Assembly: GCF_002920615.1 (NCBI RefSeq)
Contig: NZ_PQSU01000025.1
Location: forward strand, 62,001 to 126,000
DNA: 64,000 nucleotides
Origin: Streptomyces sp. Ru62
GTDB lineage: Bacteria > Actinomycetota > Actinomycetes > Streptomycetales > Streptomycetaceae
Direction: 5' to 3'
Made by a program: the position numbers and the translations under genes. Positions 1-8,648 of the stretch are shown one piece after another (the first letter of the stretch is position 1; every line of letters begins with the position of its first letter). Below the pieces are notes generated by a model that was not told where the DNA came from, made no database searches, and saw only the letters and a program-made list of their open reading frames with translations.

Positions 1-87
1 GAGCCTGGCGTCCGCGCGGTACATGCGGATGCCGGCGAAGGCGCCCCAGACGCCGAGGCCCATCAGCAGGGCGAGCAGGTATGCCAC
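1..87 (-). CDS. tadC: TadC-like membrane protein of the tad operon (N-terminal 29 residues only)
   Basis: Only the beginning of the gene is in the window; it runs off the left edge. The GTG start at 87 follows a strong GGGAGGTGA ribosome site at 93-100, which overlaps the stop of the upstream tadB. The visible peptide begins VAYLLALLMGLGVWGAF, a hydrophobic N-terminal segment, and continues into a basic stretch, as in TadC proteins. TadC normally partners TadB in the inner-membrane platform of a type II/IV-like (Flp pilus) assembly system. Position directly after tadB is the main argument; the sequence alone is too short to prove the family. Confidence 0.7.
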   Translation of the reverse strand, partial: MAYLLALLMGLGVWGAFAGIRMYRADARL

Positions 88-100
88 CGGGTCACCTCCC

Positions 101-1045
101 TCAGACGTCGATCCGGCTCATCCGGCGGATGAGGACGAAGCCGACGGCGTACATGGCGAACGCGATGATCACGCACGCCTGGCCGACCGGTGAGCCGGTC
201 ATGCGGTCGAGGGCGCCGTCCTTGACTCCGTTCATCAGGAACAACGCGCCGATCCCGAGGACGGGCACGGCGTACGACGTCATGGTCACCTGGGAGAGCT
301 GGGTACGGATCTCGCGCCGGGTCTCCTTGCGCTCCTCCAGGGTCTCGGTCAGGTTCCGCAGGGCGGAGACCACCTGGCCGCCCGCCCGGTTCGACAGGAC
401 CAGCGTGGTGACCAGGACGACCAGTTCGCGGGAGGGCAGGCGGTCGGCCAGCTCGCCGAGGGCGTCGTCCAGGGAGTGGCCGACGGCGAGCTGGTCGGCG
501 ACCTTGGCCAGTTCCTCGCCGGCCGGGGCCTCCAGCTCCTCCGCCGCCATGCCGATCGCGGTGCGCAGGGCGAGGCCGGCCTGGGTGGCGTTGGCCAGGA
601 TGCGGGCCAGTTCCGGGAGTTGGTTGATGAACCGTTCGATGCGCTTCTGCCGCTGCCAGTTGAGGAACTGGACCGCCGCCCAGACGCCGAGCAGGCCCGC
701 GATCGGGCCGAAGAAGGGGGCCAGGGTTGCCTGGCCGATCAGCCAGAGGGCCGCGACCGTCCCGAGCATGGCGGCGAAGAACTCCCCCGGCGTGACGTCC
801 AGGCCGGTGGCCGCCAGGCGCCGCTCCAGCCAGCGGCCGAGGCGGGTGCGGCGCAGCCGCCGGTCCAGGTCGCGGAAGCGGCGTCTGCGGCCGGTCGCGG
901 GCGGCGGGCCGGTGTGTGCGAGGCGGTCCACGAGGGCGGCGCGCCGGGCCCGGCCGGAGGCGTAGGCGTGCACGCCGGCCACCGCCAGGACGCAGGTCAG
1001 CAGCGTCACGCCGGTGGTGAGCTGGACGAGGGTGTGCAGTTCCAT
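101..1045 (-). CDS. tadB: TadB-like type II secretion F-domain membrane protein
   Basis: A 314-residue protein with an N-terminal membrane segment, a basic cytoplasmic stretch (about residues 30-70), two central hydrophobic segments, a long charged T2SSF region (around LPELARILANATQAG) and two C-terminal membrane segments. This is the layout of GspF/TadB platform proteins, which hold the secretion ATPase to the membrane and help extract pilin from it. The ATG at 1045 lies 11 bases after the CpaF stop and is followed by the VQLTTGVTLLTC membrane segment. The stop overlaps the ribosome site of tadC, so translation is probably coupled. Confidence 0.88.
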   Translation of the reverse strand: MELHTLVQLTTGVTLLTCVLAVAGVHAYASGRARRAALVDRLAHTGPPPATGRRRRFRDLDRRLRRTRLGRWLERRLAATGLDVTPGEFFAAMLGTVAALWLIGQATLAPFFGPIAGLLGVWAAVQFLNWQRQKRIERFINQLPELARILANATQAGLALRTAIGMAAEELEAPAGEELAKVADQLAVGHSLDDALGELADRLPSRELVVLVTTLVLSNRAGGQVVSALRNLTETLEERKETRREIRTQLSQVTMTSYAVPVLGIGALFLMNGVKDGALDRMTGSPVGQACVIIAFAMYAVGFVLIRRMSRIDV

Positions 1046-1056
1046 GGTCCTGGGTC

Positions 1057-2394
1057 CTACCTGGCTTCTCGGGTGGCGAGCTGGTCGGCGGAGCGGGCGA
1101 CGCCGAAGGCCTGGGGGATGGGCTGGCTCGCCATGTAGAGGCGGTCGGCGGCGCGGCGGGGCAGCGGGAAGTACCGGAAGTCGCCGTACACGCGGCCGTC
1201 CGGGGTCATGGGCCGCGCGTCGAAGCGCGCCACGGTCGCCAGCCGGTACGGCTCCCCGCCGTGGCTGTCGAGCAGCGCGATCTCGGTGATCCGGCGGGCG
1301 CCGTCGGCGAACCGGGTGAGCTGGACGATGACGTCGACCGCGCTGTTGATCTGGTCGTGCAGGGCGACGAAGGGCACCTCGACGTCGGACATGGAGGCCA
1401 GCGTCTGCAACCGCGTCAGCGCGTCCTCGGCGCTGTTGGCGTGCACGGTCGCCAGCGAGCCGTCGTGGCCCGTGGACATCGCCTGGAGCATGTCGAGGGA
1501 CTCGCCGCCGCGGACCTCGCCGACCACGATCCGGTCGGGGCGCATCCGCAGGGAGTTGCGGACCAGGTCCCGGATGGTGACCTGGCCCTTGCCCTCCACG
1601 TTCGGCGGGCGGGACTCCAGGCGGACCACATGGGTCTGCTGGAGCTGGAGTTCGGCGGAGTCCTCGATGGTGATGATGCGCTCGTGCGGCGGGATCAGCC
1701 CGGACAGGGCGTTGAGCAGGGTGGTCTTCCCGGTACCGGTCGCACCCGAGACGATGATGTTGAACTTCGCCTGCACCAGGCCCGCCAGCAGGTACACCAT
1801 GTGCTCGTCCAGCGACCCGAACCCGATCAGTTCCTGGAGGGTGAAGGAGCGCGGGAAGCGGCGGATGGTGAGGATGGGGCCGGTCAGGGACAGCGGCGGG
1901 ATGATGACGTTGACCCGCTCGCCGGACGGCAGGCGGGCGTCCACCATCGGGTTCGACTCGTCCACGCGGCGGTTGACCGTCGACACGATCCGCTCGATGG
2001 TCTGCATGAGCTGGTCGGCGGAGACGAACCGGAGGGGAAGTTGTTCCACCCGGCCGCCGCGCTCCACGAAGACGGCGTCCGGCCCGTTGACCATGATCTC
2101 CGTGATCGAGGCGTCCTCCAGCAGCGGTTCCAGGATGCCGAGGCCCAGCGCCTCGTCCACGACCCGGCGGATCAGCTGGGAGCGCTCGACCGTCGACAGC
2201 ACCGGGCCCTCGCGGCTGATGATGTGCCCGAGCACCCGCTCCAGCCGCGCCCGGCGTTCGGCGGCGGCCAGCGAACTCATCTCCGCGAGGTCGATCTCCT
2301 CCAGCAGCTTGGCCCGGTAGGAGGCGACCAGGTGCCCGTCCTCGCCCCGGCTGCCGTGCTCCTCCGGGGTGCTGATGCGTGCCCGCAGACTCAT
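1057..2394 (-). CDS. tadA: CpaF/TadA family secretion ATPase
   Basis: A 445-residue hexameric ATPase of the VirB11/CpaF type that would power assembly of Flp-like pili or pseudopili at the inner face of the membrane. The Walker A motif GATGTGKT is at about residues 217-224. It is followed by the acidic IITIEDSAELQ strand, the RPDRIVVGEVRGGE Walker B/Asp box and the MSTGHDGSLATVHAN histidine box, all typical of this family. The N-terminal domain (1-180) carries the conserved IMVNGPDAVFVER element. Length and motifs are complete. It sits between the TadE-like genes and tadB in one operon. Confidence 0.95.
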   Translation of the reverse strand: MSLRARISTPEEHGSRGEDGHLVASYRAKLLEEIDLAEMSSLAAAERRARLERVLGHIISREGPVLSTVERSQLIRRVVDEALGLGILEPLLEDASITEIMVNGPDAVFVERGGRVEQLPLRFVSADQLMQTIERIVSTVNRRVDESNPMVDARLPSGERVNVIIPPLSLTGPILTIRRFPRSFTLQELIGFGSLDEHMVYLLAGLVQAKFNIIVSGATGTGKTTLLNALSGLIPPHERIITIEDSAELQLQQTHVVRLESRPPNVEGKGQVTIRDLVRNSLRMRPDRIVVGEVRGGESLDMLQAMSTGHDGSLATVHANSAEDALTRLQTLASMSDVEVPFVALHDQINSAVDVIVQLTRFADGARRITEIALLDSHGGEPYRLATVARFDARPMTPDGRVYGDFRYFPLPRRAADRLYMASQPIPQAFGVARSADQLATREAR

Positions 2395-2412
2395 GGGGTC
2401 GCCTCTTCTCGG

Positions 2413-2760
2413 TCAGTGGTCGAGCGGCATGGTGGCGGACTTGGTGGCGGAGCCGAGGTCCCAGACGATGGTGGGGATGTGGACGGTCGCGGTGACGGTG
2501 ACCGAGTCGTCCCCTCCGCCGGTCTCGCCGCACTGCACGGAGAGGCCGCCGCTGACCGCGTCGGCGCACGCCTGCCCCACGTCCTGCCGCAGCGACGCGG
2601 CACGCGCTCCCGCCCTGGCCGCCGTACCGGCCTGCTCGGCGGCGTAGGCGACGGCGCCGATCTGGAAGCCGGCCAGGCCGACGATCAGCAGGACGGGGAC
2701 GAACCCCAGGTACTCGACGGCCACTTGGCCACGGTCGCGTCTCGGGCGGCGGTACGGCAT
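2413..2760 (-). CDS. TadE-like pseudopilin/minor pilin
   Basis: A 115-residue protein with the short basic N-terminus, the motif GQVAVEYLGFVPVLLIVGLAGFQ (split here as GQVAVEYLGF then a hydrophobic helix) and a small extracellular domain with two cysteines, which is the TadE/TadG plan. The glutamate five residues into the motif is the usual pseudopilin feature after prepilin cleavage. It starts one base after the stop of a second TadE-like gene and ends 18 bases before cpaF. It probably forms part of the pseudopilus or the envelope collar. No larger TadG-like gene is visible nearby. Confidence 0.8.
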   Translation of the reverse strand: MPYRRPRRDRGQVAVEYLGFVPVLLIVGLAGFQIGAVAYAAEQAGTAARAGARAASLRQDVGQACADAVSGGLSVQCGETGGGDDSVTVTATVHIPTIVWDLGSATKSATMPLDH

Positions 2761-2761
2761 C

Positions 2762-3142
2762 TCAGTCCTTCACCTCCTCGACGGCGCCGGCGTGGCCGTG
2801 CACGGTGGCGGGGAAGGAGATCACGCCCGGGAAGAGGACCGGGACCTTGAGGGAGACGTCGGCCGTGACGTAGCCGGACGGGCTGCACTGCACCGACGCG
2901 CCCCCCTTCCACGCTCCCGACAGGTGCTTCAGCCCCGCCTCCGCGCACGCTGCCTGACGCGCGCCTCCCCGTGGCGCGGCCGTCCCCGCCCGCACCGCCT
3001 CGTCGGCAGCATTCCCGGCGAGCGTGAAGGTGTATCCCACGAGTACGGCCTGCCACATGAGCACCAGCGTCAGGACGATCAGCGGGGTCATGCCCAGGAA
3101 CTCGATGCTCACCTGTCCCCGGTCCCCGTCCGGCCTTCTCAT
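2762..3142 (-). CDS. TadE-like pseudopilin/minor pilin (second copy)
   Basis: A 126-residue paralogue of the downstream TadE-like protein, with the same N-terminal RGQVSIEFLGM motif followed by a hydrophobic helix (about residues 18-40) and a small extracytoplasmic domain with two cysteines. The motif glutamate is present. The pair of TadE-like genes is normal for actinobacterial tad loci, where the two may form a heteromer. The ATG at 3142 lies eight bases after the CpaE-like gene. No classic Flp major-pilin gene (50-60 residues, GxxxxEY) was found in the covered part of the operon. Confidence 0.8.
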   Translation of the reverse strand: MRRPDGDRGQVSIEFLGMTPLIVLTLVLMWQAVLVGYTFTLAGNAADEAVRAGTAAPRGGARQAACAEAGLKHLSGAWKGGASVQCSPSGYVTADVSLKVPVLFPGVISFPATVHGHAGAVEEVKD

Positions 3143-3149
3143 CAGGGAC

Positions 3150-4385
3150 TCACTCCTTCCGGCGCCGCAGGCTCACGGAACCGCGTCCGTTCCCGCGGTG
3201 AGAGGCTCCCTCCGCGGCCTTCACCAGCCCCAGCTCCCCCGCGAGCCCCCACAGCGCCTGCTTGACCGTGCTCCTGGCGTCGAGCTCGTGGACCCGCCCG
3301 GCGTCCACGACCGCTTGCAGCTCCTTGAAGTTGGCGGGTACGGCCGTGCGCGCCAGGGCCGTCCCGGTGATGCGCTGCACGAGCGCGGGCTGGATCTCCG
3401 TACTGCGCGTGTGGCGGTTGACGACCACGGTCGTCTCCTCGGCCTTGCGGATCTGCAGCCGGTCCCACATCCGTACGGTCCGTTTGGCGGCGCGTACGGC
3501 GATGACGTCCGGGGTGGTGACCAGCAGCGCGGTGTCGGCCATCTCGACGGCCGCCGCGCCGGCCCCGCTGAGCTGGGCGCCGCAGTCGACGACGACGACC
3601 TCGTAGCGGGAGCGCAGGGCGCTGACGAGCTGGCGGGTGGCGCGGTCGGTGACCTCCTCGCCGCGTTCGCCCTCGCCGGGCGCGAGGAGCAGGGCGAGCC
3701 CGGTGTCGTGGCGGAAGACGGCGTCGGCGAGGACGCGGGGCGAGATGTCGGTGATGGCGGCCAGGTCGGCCACCGACCGGCGGAACTGGATGTCCAGGTA
3801 GGAGGCGATGTCGCCGGTCTGGAGGTCGAGGTCGACCAGGGCGGTGGCGCGGCCGGAGGCCTGGGCGGCGAGGGCGAGCTGGATGGCGGTCAGTGTCGCG
3901 CCCACACCTCCCTTGGCGCCGCTGACCGTGACGACGGTGCCGCCGGCCCCGGCGAGCGTCTCGGCGCCGTGCCCGAGGTGCCGTCGTACCCCCGTCGACC
4001 ACTGGGCGACGGCCTGCACGCGGTTGGCGAGCTCCTCGTACGACAGCGGGAGCGCGACCAGGCCGCGGGCGCCGGAGTCCATGGCGGCGGCGAACAGGCC
4101 GGGGCTCGCGTCGGTGGTGACGAGGATGACGCCGACGGCCGGGAAGCGCAGGGCGACCTCGCGGATCAGTTCCAGGGCCGGGACCGGGCCGATCCGTTCG
4201 TGGACGACCACGACCTCGGGCAGTTCGTCGACCGACTCGGCGGCGAGCCGGGCGAGGGTGTCGACCAGCTGGGTGGAGTCGGTCACCGGGGGCTGCGGCT
4301 CGGCGTCGGGGAGCTGGCTGAGCAGGGTGGTGAGGGAGCGGACGGCGTCCGGGTCCGCGCCGGCCGGGAGGATCCTGGTGGGCAT
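3150..4385 (-). CDS. CpaE/TadZ-like receiver-domain plus MinD-type ATPase
   Basis: A 411-residue two-domain protein. Residues 1-125 look like a degenerate response-regulator receiver (VILVTTDASPG and ALPLSYEELANRVQAV resemble its beta-5 and helix-5 parts). Residues 150-360 are a ParA/MinD ATPase with a deviant Walker A SGAKGGVGATL at 154-164, LVDLDLQTGDIA and VVVDCGAQL. CpaE/TadZ proteins localise the Tad machine at one cell site. The ATG at 4385 is nine bases after the upstream SAF gene. The C-terminal tail is basic and may touch the membrane. Confidence 0.88.
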   Translation of the reverse strand: MPTRILPAGADPDAVRSLTTLLSQLPDAEPQPPVTDSTQLVDTLARLAAESVDELPEVVVVHERIGPVPALELIREVALRFPAVGVILVTTDASPGLFAAAMDSGARGLVALPLSYEELANRVQAVAQWSTGVRRHLGHGAETLAGAGGTVVTVSGAKGGVGATLTAIQLALAAQASGRATALVDLDLQTGDIASYLDIQFRRSVADLAAITDISPRVLADAVFRHDTGLALLLAPGEGERGEEVTDRATRQLVSALRSRYEVVVVDCGAQLSGAGAAAVEMADTALLVTTPDVIAVRAAKRTVRMWDRLQIRKAEETTVVVNRHTRSTEIQPALVQRITGTALARTAVPANFKELQAVVDAGRVHELDARSTVKQALWGLAGELGLVKAAEGASHRGNGRGSVSLRRRKE

Positions 4386-4394
4386 GGCCGCCTC

Positions 4395-5099
4395 TCACTT
4401 GTCCGTCGCGAGTTCGTAGGTGCGGTCCTGGTCGGGGACGCTGGTCTCGCTGCCGGGGGCCACGAGCGCGAGCCGGACGCGCTGGGCGAAGGACTCGGCG
4501 TAGGTGACGCGCTGGGCGTCGAGGGTGGACAGCGCGAAGGTGATGGGGACGGCCTCGGTGGCCTGCTGGTTCTTGTCGCGGTCGGGTTCGAGGGCGGTGA
4601 TCCGGCCGACGTCGATGACCCGGGCGTTGGTCACGATGATCTTCGACTGGTCCGGGTCGCCCTCCTTCTTCCCCTCGAAGGTGGCGTAGACGTTGACCCG
4701 CGACCCCGGGGTGATCTTCCCCGCCACGCCGGTCGCCGCGTCGATCATGATGGCGACCTCCTGCTGGCCGGGCCGGAGGGCGGGCCGGTCCACGATCATG
4801 TCGGTCTGGAGCAGGGAGCCGGCGTGCAGGGTGGTCACGGCGATCTTGCCGCGGATCTGCCGCAGGTCGGTGACGGCGTTGCCGGACAGCCACCGCTTCG
4901 GCATCTCGATCTTCTCGAACTGGCCCGTGTCCAGTGCGGTGTACGGCTTCACCTCGGACCTGACCCGGTAGGCGGCGACCTCGGGCCCGACCTTGGAGTT
5001 CGCGTCGTGGATGACGGAGAGCACGCCGGCGAACGCGCCGAGCGCGCACAGGACCGACAGGATCAGGAGTATCACGCCGCGGCGCTGACGGGAGTTCAT
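4395..5099 (-). CDS. CpaB/RcpC-like SAF-domain protein
   Basis: A 234-residue protein with one N-terminal membrane anchor (GVILLILSVLCALGAFAG) and a periplasmic SAF domain (about residues 45-110: VKPYTALDTGQFEKIEMP, then AVTTLHAGSLL). RcpC/CpaB proteins join the Tad inner platform to the envelope. The ATG at 5099 is chosen because the residues upstream in frame are non-coding-like (Pro/Ser/Arg rich) and belong to the overlapping end of the next gene's leader. The C-terminal half shows the usual RcpC strand-rich region with GSRVNVYATF. Confidence 0.85.
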   Translation of the reverse strand: MNSRQRRGVILLILSVLCALGAFAGVLSVIHDANSKVGPEVAAYRVRSEVKPYTALDTGQFEKIEMPKRWLSGNAVTDLRQIRGKIAVTTLHAGSLLQTDMIVDRPALRPGQQEVAIMIDAATGVAGKITPGSRVNVYATFEGKKEGDPDQSKIIVTNARVIDVGRITALEPDRDKNQQATEAVPITFALSTLDAQRVTYAESFAQRVRLALVAPGSETSVPDQDRTYELATDK

Positions 5100-5157
5100 G
5101 AACCGTGCAACCTCATTGGGGGAATCGGTCGAGCGGGACGGGTCAGGTTGGCGCAGG

Positions 5158-6033
5158 TCAGGCGGGCGTTCGCTGTTCCAGGGCGCGGGGTGGCTCGTGG
5201 CCGGGCGGGGTGGCGGAGCAGAAGACGCAGCGGTCGCCGATGACGTCCAGGCCGCACCAGTGACAGCCGGTCTGCCGTACGGAGGTGACCAGCTGGTACA
5301 GGACGGACAGGTCGGCGAGGTAGCCGCAGAACTCGACCATGCGGCCGGTCCCCCACCACACCGGTGACTCGGCGGGCAGCGGGGTCTCGCGCAGTCCGTG
5401 CACACCCCACCGGGTGCCGAGCCCGGCGGCCCACTCGCTCTGCAGCTGCCCCTTCGCGACCAGCATCCAGGTGCTGAACTCGGGCCCCTTGAGCGTGGCG
5501 TCGGGGGCCACCTTGACGAGCTGGGGCTCGGGGTGGGCGAGGACGGCGAACTGGCTGCCCGGCATCCAGCTCCTGGCGTGCGCCTTGAGGCCGACCGGGA
5601 CCCGGTCCAGTTTGGCGACGGAGCCGAGGACGGCGCCGGCGTGGATGTAGTGGGTGAGCAGCCGGCCGGCGGAGGCCAGCACGCCCGGGCTCAGGTCGCA
5701 GGAGGCGAGCTGGCGCAGCTGCCGGGCCAGGACGGCGATGCCGAGCGGCGGTAACTCCGGCCGGAACAGGGCGATGCGGTCGCTCTCCAGCAGTGAGCGC
5801 AGGGTGTACAGCCGCCGTACGACGGGCTCCGGGGTGGCCTGTGAGCAGACGACGACCACGTAGCCGTACTGCTCGGTGAGGGTGTGGAGTTCGGTGAGGG
5901 CCTGGTCCAGCGGCTTGCGGTCGAGGGCGGCCAGGACGACGGCGGGCATGGTCCGCTCGTCCTGCGCCGGCAGCGCCATGTCGGCACTGGTCACGGCAAT
6001 GGCAGTTGGCACGCGCAGCTCCCCGCTCTTCAC
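5158..6033 (-). CDS. Unknown tad-linked protein with C-terminal cysteine cluster
   Basis: A 291-residue protein that I do not recognise as a named family. It reads as a soluble alpha/beta protein: residues 15-95 have a TAIAVTSAD strand and a VVVVCSQATPE strand, and the middle part is Leu/Ala-rich helices. Near the C-terminus is CHWCGLDVIGDRCVFC, a four-cysteine CxxC-x8-CxxC arrangement that should bind zinc. It is first in the operon, 58 bases ahead of the CpaB-like gene, so it is probably expressed with the Tad system. The GTG at 6033 lacks a clear ribosome site; an internal ATG (DMALPAQ) at about residue 19 is an alternative start. Confidence 0.7.
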   Translation of the reverse strand: MKSGELRVPTAIAVTSADMALPAQDERTMPAVVLAALDRKPLDQALTELHTLTEQYGYVVVVCSQATPEPVVRRLYTLRSLLESDRIALFRPELPPLGIAVLARQLRQLASCDLSPGVLASAGRLLTHYIHAGAVLGSVAKLDRVPVGLKAHARSWMPGSQFAVLAHPEPQLVKVAPDATLKGPEFSTWMLVAKGQLQSEWAAGLGTRWGVHGLRETPLPAESPVWWGTGRMVEFCGYLADLSVLYQLVTSVRQTGCHWCGLDVIGDRCVFCSATPPGHEPPRALEQRTPA

Positions 6034-6210
6034 ACCCGCCGGCCCACCGGTGTAACTCCAGTGCGCCAGGACGACTTCATTGCGTGACTACCTGAGCACT
6101 GTATCCACGGGCGTATGACCGGAGAACAGCGTTTGTGAAGCCGGTGTGGAACTCTCCCGGAGCAAGTCCCGCCAAACCCGGACAGGTTGAGCCACTGGCC
6201 GGAAACGGTT

Positions 6211-6253
6211 TTGGTCTGGACCTCTTGACACCCGGATTGGTCTGGACCAACTT
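6211..6253 (+). promoter_or_regulatory. Chitinase promoter with two 12-bp direct repeats (DasR-type sites)
   Basis: TTGGTCTGGACC occurs twice, at 6211-6222 and 6237-6248. Between them lies TTGACA (6225-6230), and CAACTT follows after 17 bases (6248-6253), so the repeats flank and overlap the promoter. Streptomyces chitinase promoters are known for such 12-bp repeats, and the core TGGTCTGGACC is close to the DasR dre element (TGGTCTAGACCA). The expected behaviour is repression relieved by N-acetylglucosamine/chitin signals. The family is known; binding here is inferred. Confidence 0.8.
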
Positions 6254-6318
6254 AAGGGCGCAAGCGGTGGCCACCGCCCCTCTCCTCCTCTCCCCGTCCA
6301 CTCCCCACGGAGGCTCCA

Positions 6319-8037
6319 GTGGACCGCGCACCAGGCATACCCAGACCCCGCGCACGGCGGCTCGCGGCATGGTCCGCCGCCACCGCCCTGGCCCTCTCGG
6401 TCGCGGGCCTCGCCACGGCCGGACCCGCGTCCGCCGCGGACGTCAACAACGTGAAGAACGCGGGCTTCGAGTCGGGCCTGGCCAACTGGACGTGCACGGC
6501 CGGCAGCGGCACGACGGTCACGTCCCCGGTGCACGGGGGCACCGGGGCCCTGAAGGCGACCCCGGCCGGCCAGGACAACGCCCAGTGCACCCAGGCGGTC
6601 GCGGTCAAGCCCAACTCGACCTACACGCTGAGCGCGTGGGTCCAGGGCGGCTACTCCTACCTGGGCGTGACGGGCACCGGCACGACGGACGTCTCGACGT
6701 GGACCCCCGACTCGACGTCCTGGAAGCAGCTGTCGACGACCTTCACCACCGGCGCCTCGACGACCTCGGTCACCGTCTACACCCACGGCTGGTACGGCCA
6801 GGCGGCCTACTACGCCGACGACATCTCGGTCTACGGCCCCGACGGCGGCGGAGGCGGCGACCCGGCCCCGACGGTCCCCGCGGCCCCGTCCGGCCTCTCC
6901 GTGACCGGTACGACGTCCTCCTCGGTCTCCCTGTCCTGGTCGGCGGTGTCGGGCGCGACGGGCTACAACGTCTACCGGAACGGCACGAAGGTCACGGCCG
7001 TGACCGGCATGTCGGCTACGGTGACCGGCCTCGCGGCGTCCACGTCGTACTCCTTCCAGGTCACGGCGACCAACGCGGCCGGTGAGTCGGCCAAGTCGGC
7101 GACGGTGACGGGCACGACGGCCTCCGGCACGGGCGGCGGGGGCGGCGGCTCGCTGCCCAAGCACGCGGTGACCGGCTACTGGCAGAACTTCAACAACGGC
7201 GCCACCGTCCAGAAGCTCTCGGACGTCCCGTCGTCCTACGACATCATCGCGGTGGCCTTCGCCGACGCGACGTCGACCCCGGGAGCCGTCTCCTTCACCC
7301 TGGACTCCGCCGGCCTGAACGGCTACACCGTCGACCAGTTCAAGGCGGACATCAAGGCCAAGCAGGCGGCCGGCAAGAAGGTCATCATCTCGGTCGGCGG
7401 CGAGAAGGGCTCGGTGTCGGTCAGCGACGCGTCCTCGGCCACGAACTTCGCCAACTCGGTCTACTCCCTGATGCAGACGTACGGTTTCGACGGCGTCGAC
7501 ATCGACCTGGAGAACGGCCTGAACGCGACCTACATGACGCAGGCGCTGCGCGCCCTGTCGTCGAAGGCGGGCTCCTCGCTGATCATCACGATGGCCCCCC
7601 AGACGATCGACATGCAGTCCACGTCGAACGCGTACTTCCAGACGGCCCTGAACGTCAAGGACATCCTGACGGTCGTCAACACCCAGTACTACAACAGCGG
7701 TTCCATGCTGGGCTGCGACGGCAAGGTCTACAGCCAGGGCACGGTCGACTTCCTGACGGCCCTCGCCTGCATCCAGCTGGAGGGCGGCCTCTCCCCGTCC
7801 CAGGTCGGCCTCGGCGTCCCCGCCTCCACCCGCGCGGCGGGCAGCGGCTACGTCTCCCCGAGCGTGGTCGACAATGCCCTGGACTGCCTGACGGCGGCGA
7901 CGAACTGCGGCACCTTCAAGCCGTCCAAGACCTACCCCGCCCTGCGGGGCGCGATGACCTGGTCCACGAACTGGGACGCGACGGCGGGCAACGCGTGGTC
8001 GAACACGGTCGGGCCGCACGTGCACGCGCTGCCGTGA
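6319..8037 (+). CDS. chiA: Secreted family 18 chitinase (CBM - FnIII - GH18)
   Basis: A 572-residue secreted chitinase that cleaves chitin beta-1,4 linkages outside the cell. Residues 1-40 are a signal peptide ending ASA/AD. Residues 41-173 form a beta-sandwich carbohydrate-binding module, then a poly-Gly linker, an FnIII domain (186-268), a second Gly linker and the GH18 barrel (281-572). The catalytic signature DGVDIDLE is complete at 391-398, with E398 as acid. The GTG at 6319 has ACGGAGG five bases upstream. Domain order and synteny suggest the ChiA orthologue; the symbol is from memory. Expression is probably under the direct-repeat promoter at 6211-6253. Confidence 0.93.
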   Translation: MDRAPGIPRPRARRLAAWSAATALALSVAGLATAGPASAADVNNVKNAGFESGLANWTCTAGSGTTVTSPVHGGTGALKATPAGQDNAQCTQAVAVKPNSTYTLSAWVQGGYSYLGVTGTGTTDVSTWTPDSTSWKQLSTTFTTGASTTSVTVYTHGWYGQAAYYADDISVYGPDGGGGGDPAPTVPAAPSGLSVTGTTSSSVSLSWSAVSGATGYNVYRNGTKVTAVTGMSATVTGLAASTSYSFQVTATNAAGESAKSATVTGTTASGTGGGGGGSLPKHAVTGYWQNFNNGATVQKLSDVPSSYDIIAVAFADATSTPGAVSFTLDSAGLNGYTVDQFKADIKAKQAAGKKVIISVGGEKGSVSVSDASSATNFANSVYSLMQTYGFDGVDIDLENGLNATYMTQALRALSSKAGSSLIITMAPQTIDMQSTSNAYFQTALNVKDILTVVNTQYYNSGSMLGCDGKVYSQGTVDFLTALACIQLEGGLSPSQVGLGVPASTRAAGSGYVSPSVVDNALDCLTAATNCGTFKPSKTYPALRGAMTWSTNWDATAGNAWSNTVGPHVHALP

Positions 8038-8056
8038 CGTGACCCACTGAACGCAC

Positions 8057-8084
8057 GGCGCCCGGGCCTTCTGGTCCGGGCGCC
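8057..8084 (+). terminator. Chitinase terminator hairpin
   Basis: GGCGCCCGGGCC, loop TTCT, then GGTCCGGGCGCC gives a 12-pair stem with one G-U pair, 19 bases after the chitinase stop. There is no T-run, which is usual for Streptomyces terminators. Confidence 0.75.
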
Positions 8085-8171
8085 CTCGTGTGCGGCAAGA
8101 ACGGCCTGACTTGTTCGATCGGCCGGCTGTCACGTTGCCACTGGTCACAGGCCGATGTGATGATCCCGGCC

Positions 8172-8648
8172 ATGGCTGAACACGGGGGGCCTGTACGCAG
8201 GTCGCGGTTGTACGACTACGCGCATACGGCGGCACCCGACGCATCGGAGACCGCGGACGACCCCGAGCGCGGGCGGCAGGAGTTCGCGGTTGTGCTCGGC
8301 GCGTTCCGGCGTACGGCCGTGCTCGTCCCCCTCGACCCGGACACCGGCAGCCCGTTGGCCGCCGATTTCGGTGGTGTCCGCTGGTTCTACGCCTTCTCGA
8401 ACGAGGGGGCGTTGGCGCGTTTCGCGCTGGCGCGGGGTGAGGGTGGCCGGGAGTGGCCGTATCAGCGGTGGCTGGGGGCGCGTCTGCTGGACGCTGCGGT
8501 CTCGGCGGTCGGGGTGCCGTGCGGGGTGGCGCTGGACTGCGCGGACGGGGAGGACGGGATGGTCTTTCCTCCGGTGCGCGGGATCGTGCCGGACGCGGTG
8601 GCGGTGGACGTCGGTGCGGCGGGTGAGGACGAGGGGGACGGGCGGTGA
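8172..8648 (+). CDS. SseB-domain-like protein in front of a toxin locus
   Basis: A 158-residue soluble protein. The region FAVVLGAFRRTAVLVPLDPD...WFYAFSNEGALARFALARG is typical of the SseB N-terminal domain, a small alpha/beta fold often encoded beside type VII-secreted toxins in Streptomyces. Its biochemical role is not established. The ATG at 8172 is chosen over an ATG at 8160 in the same frame; neither has a strong ribosome site. Its stop overlaps the start of the next gene (GTGA), so the two are probably co-translated. Confidence 0.75.
   Translation: MAEHGGPVRRSRLYDYAHTAAPDASETADDPERGRQEFAVVLGAFRRTAVLVPLDPDTGSPLAADFGGVRWFYAFSNEGALARFALARGEGGREWPYQRWLGARLLDAAVSAVGVPCGVALDCADGEDGMVFPPVRGIVPDAVAVDVGAAGEDEGDGR

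Noticed and set aside
101..2569. An 822-codon minus-strand frame spanning tadB and the cpaF/TadE region
   Set aside because: Only its last third (101-1045) is the real TadB; the rest is Arg/Pro/Gly-rich text antisense or out of frame to cpaF, whose motifs are in a different frame.
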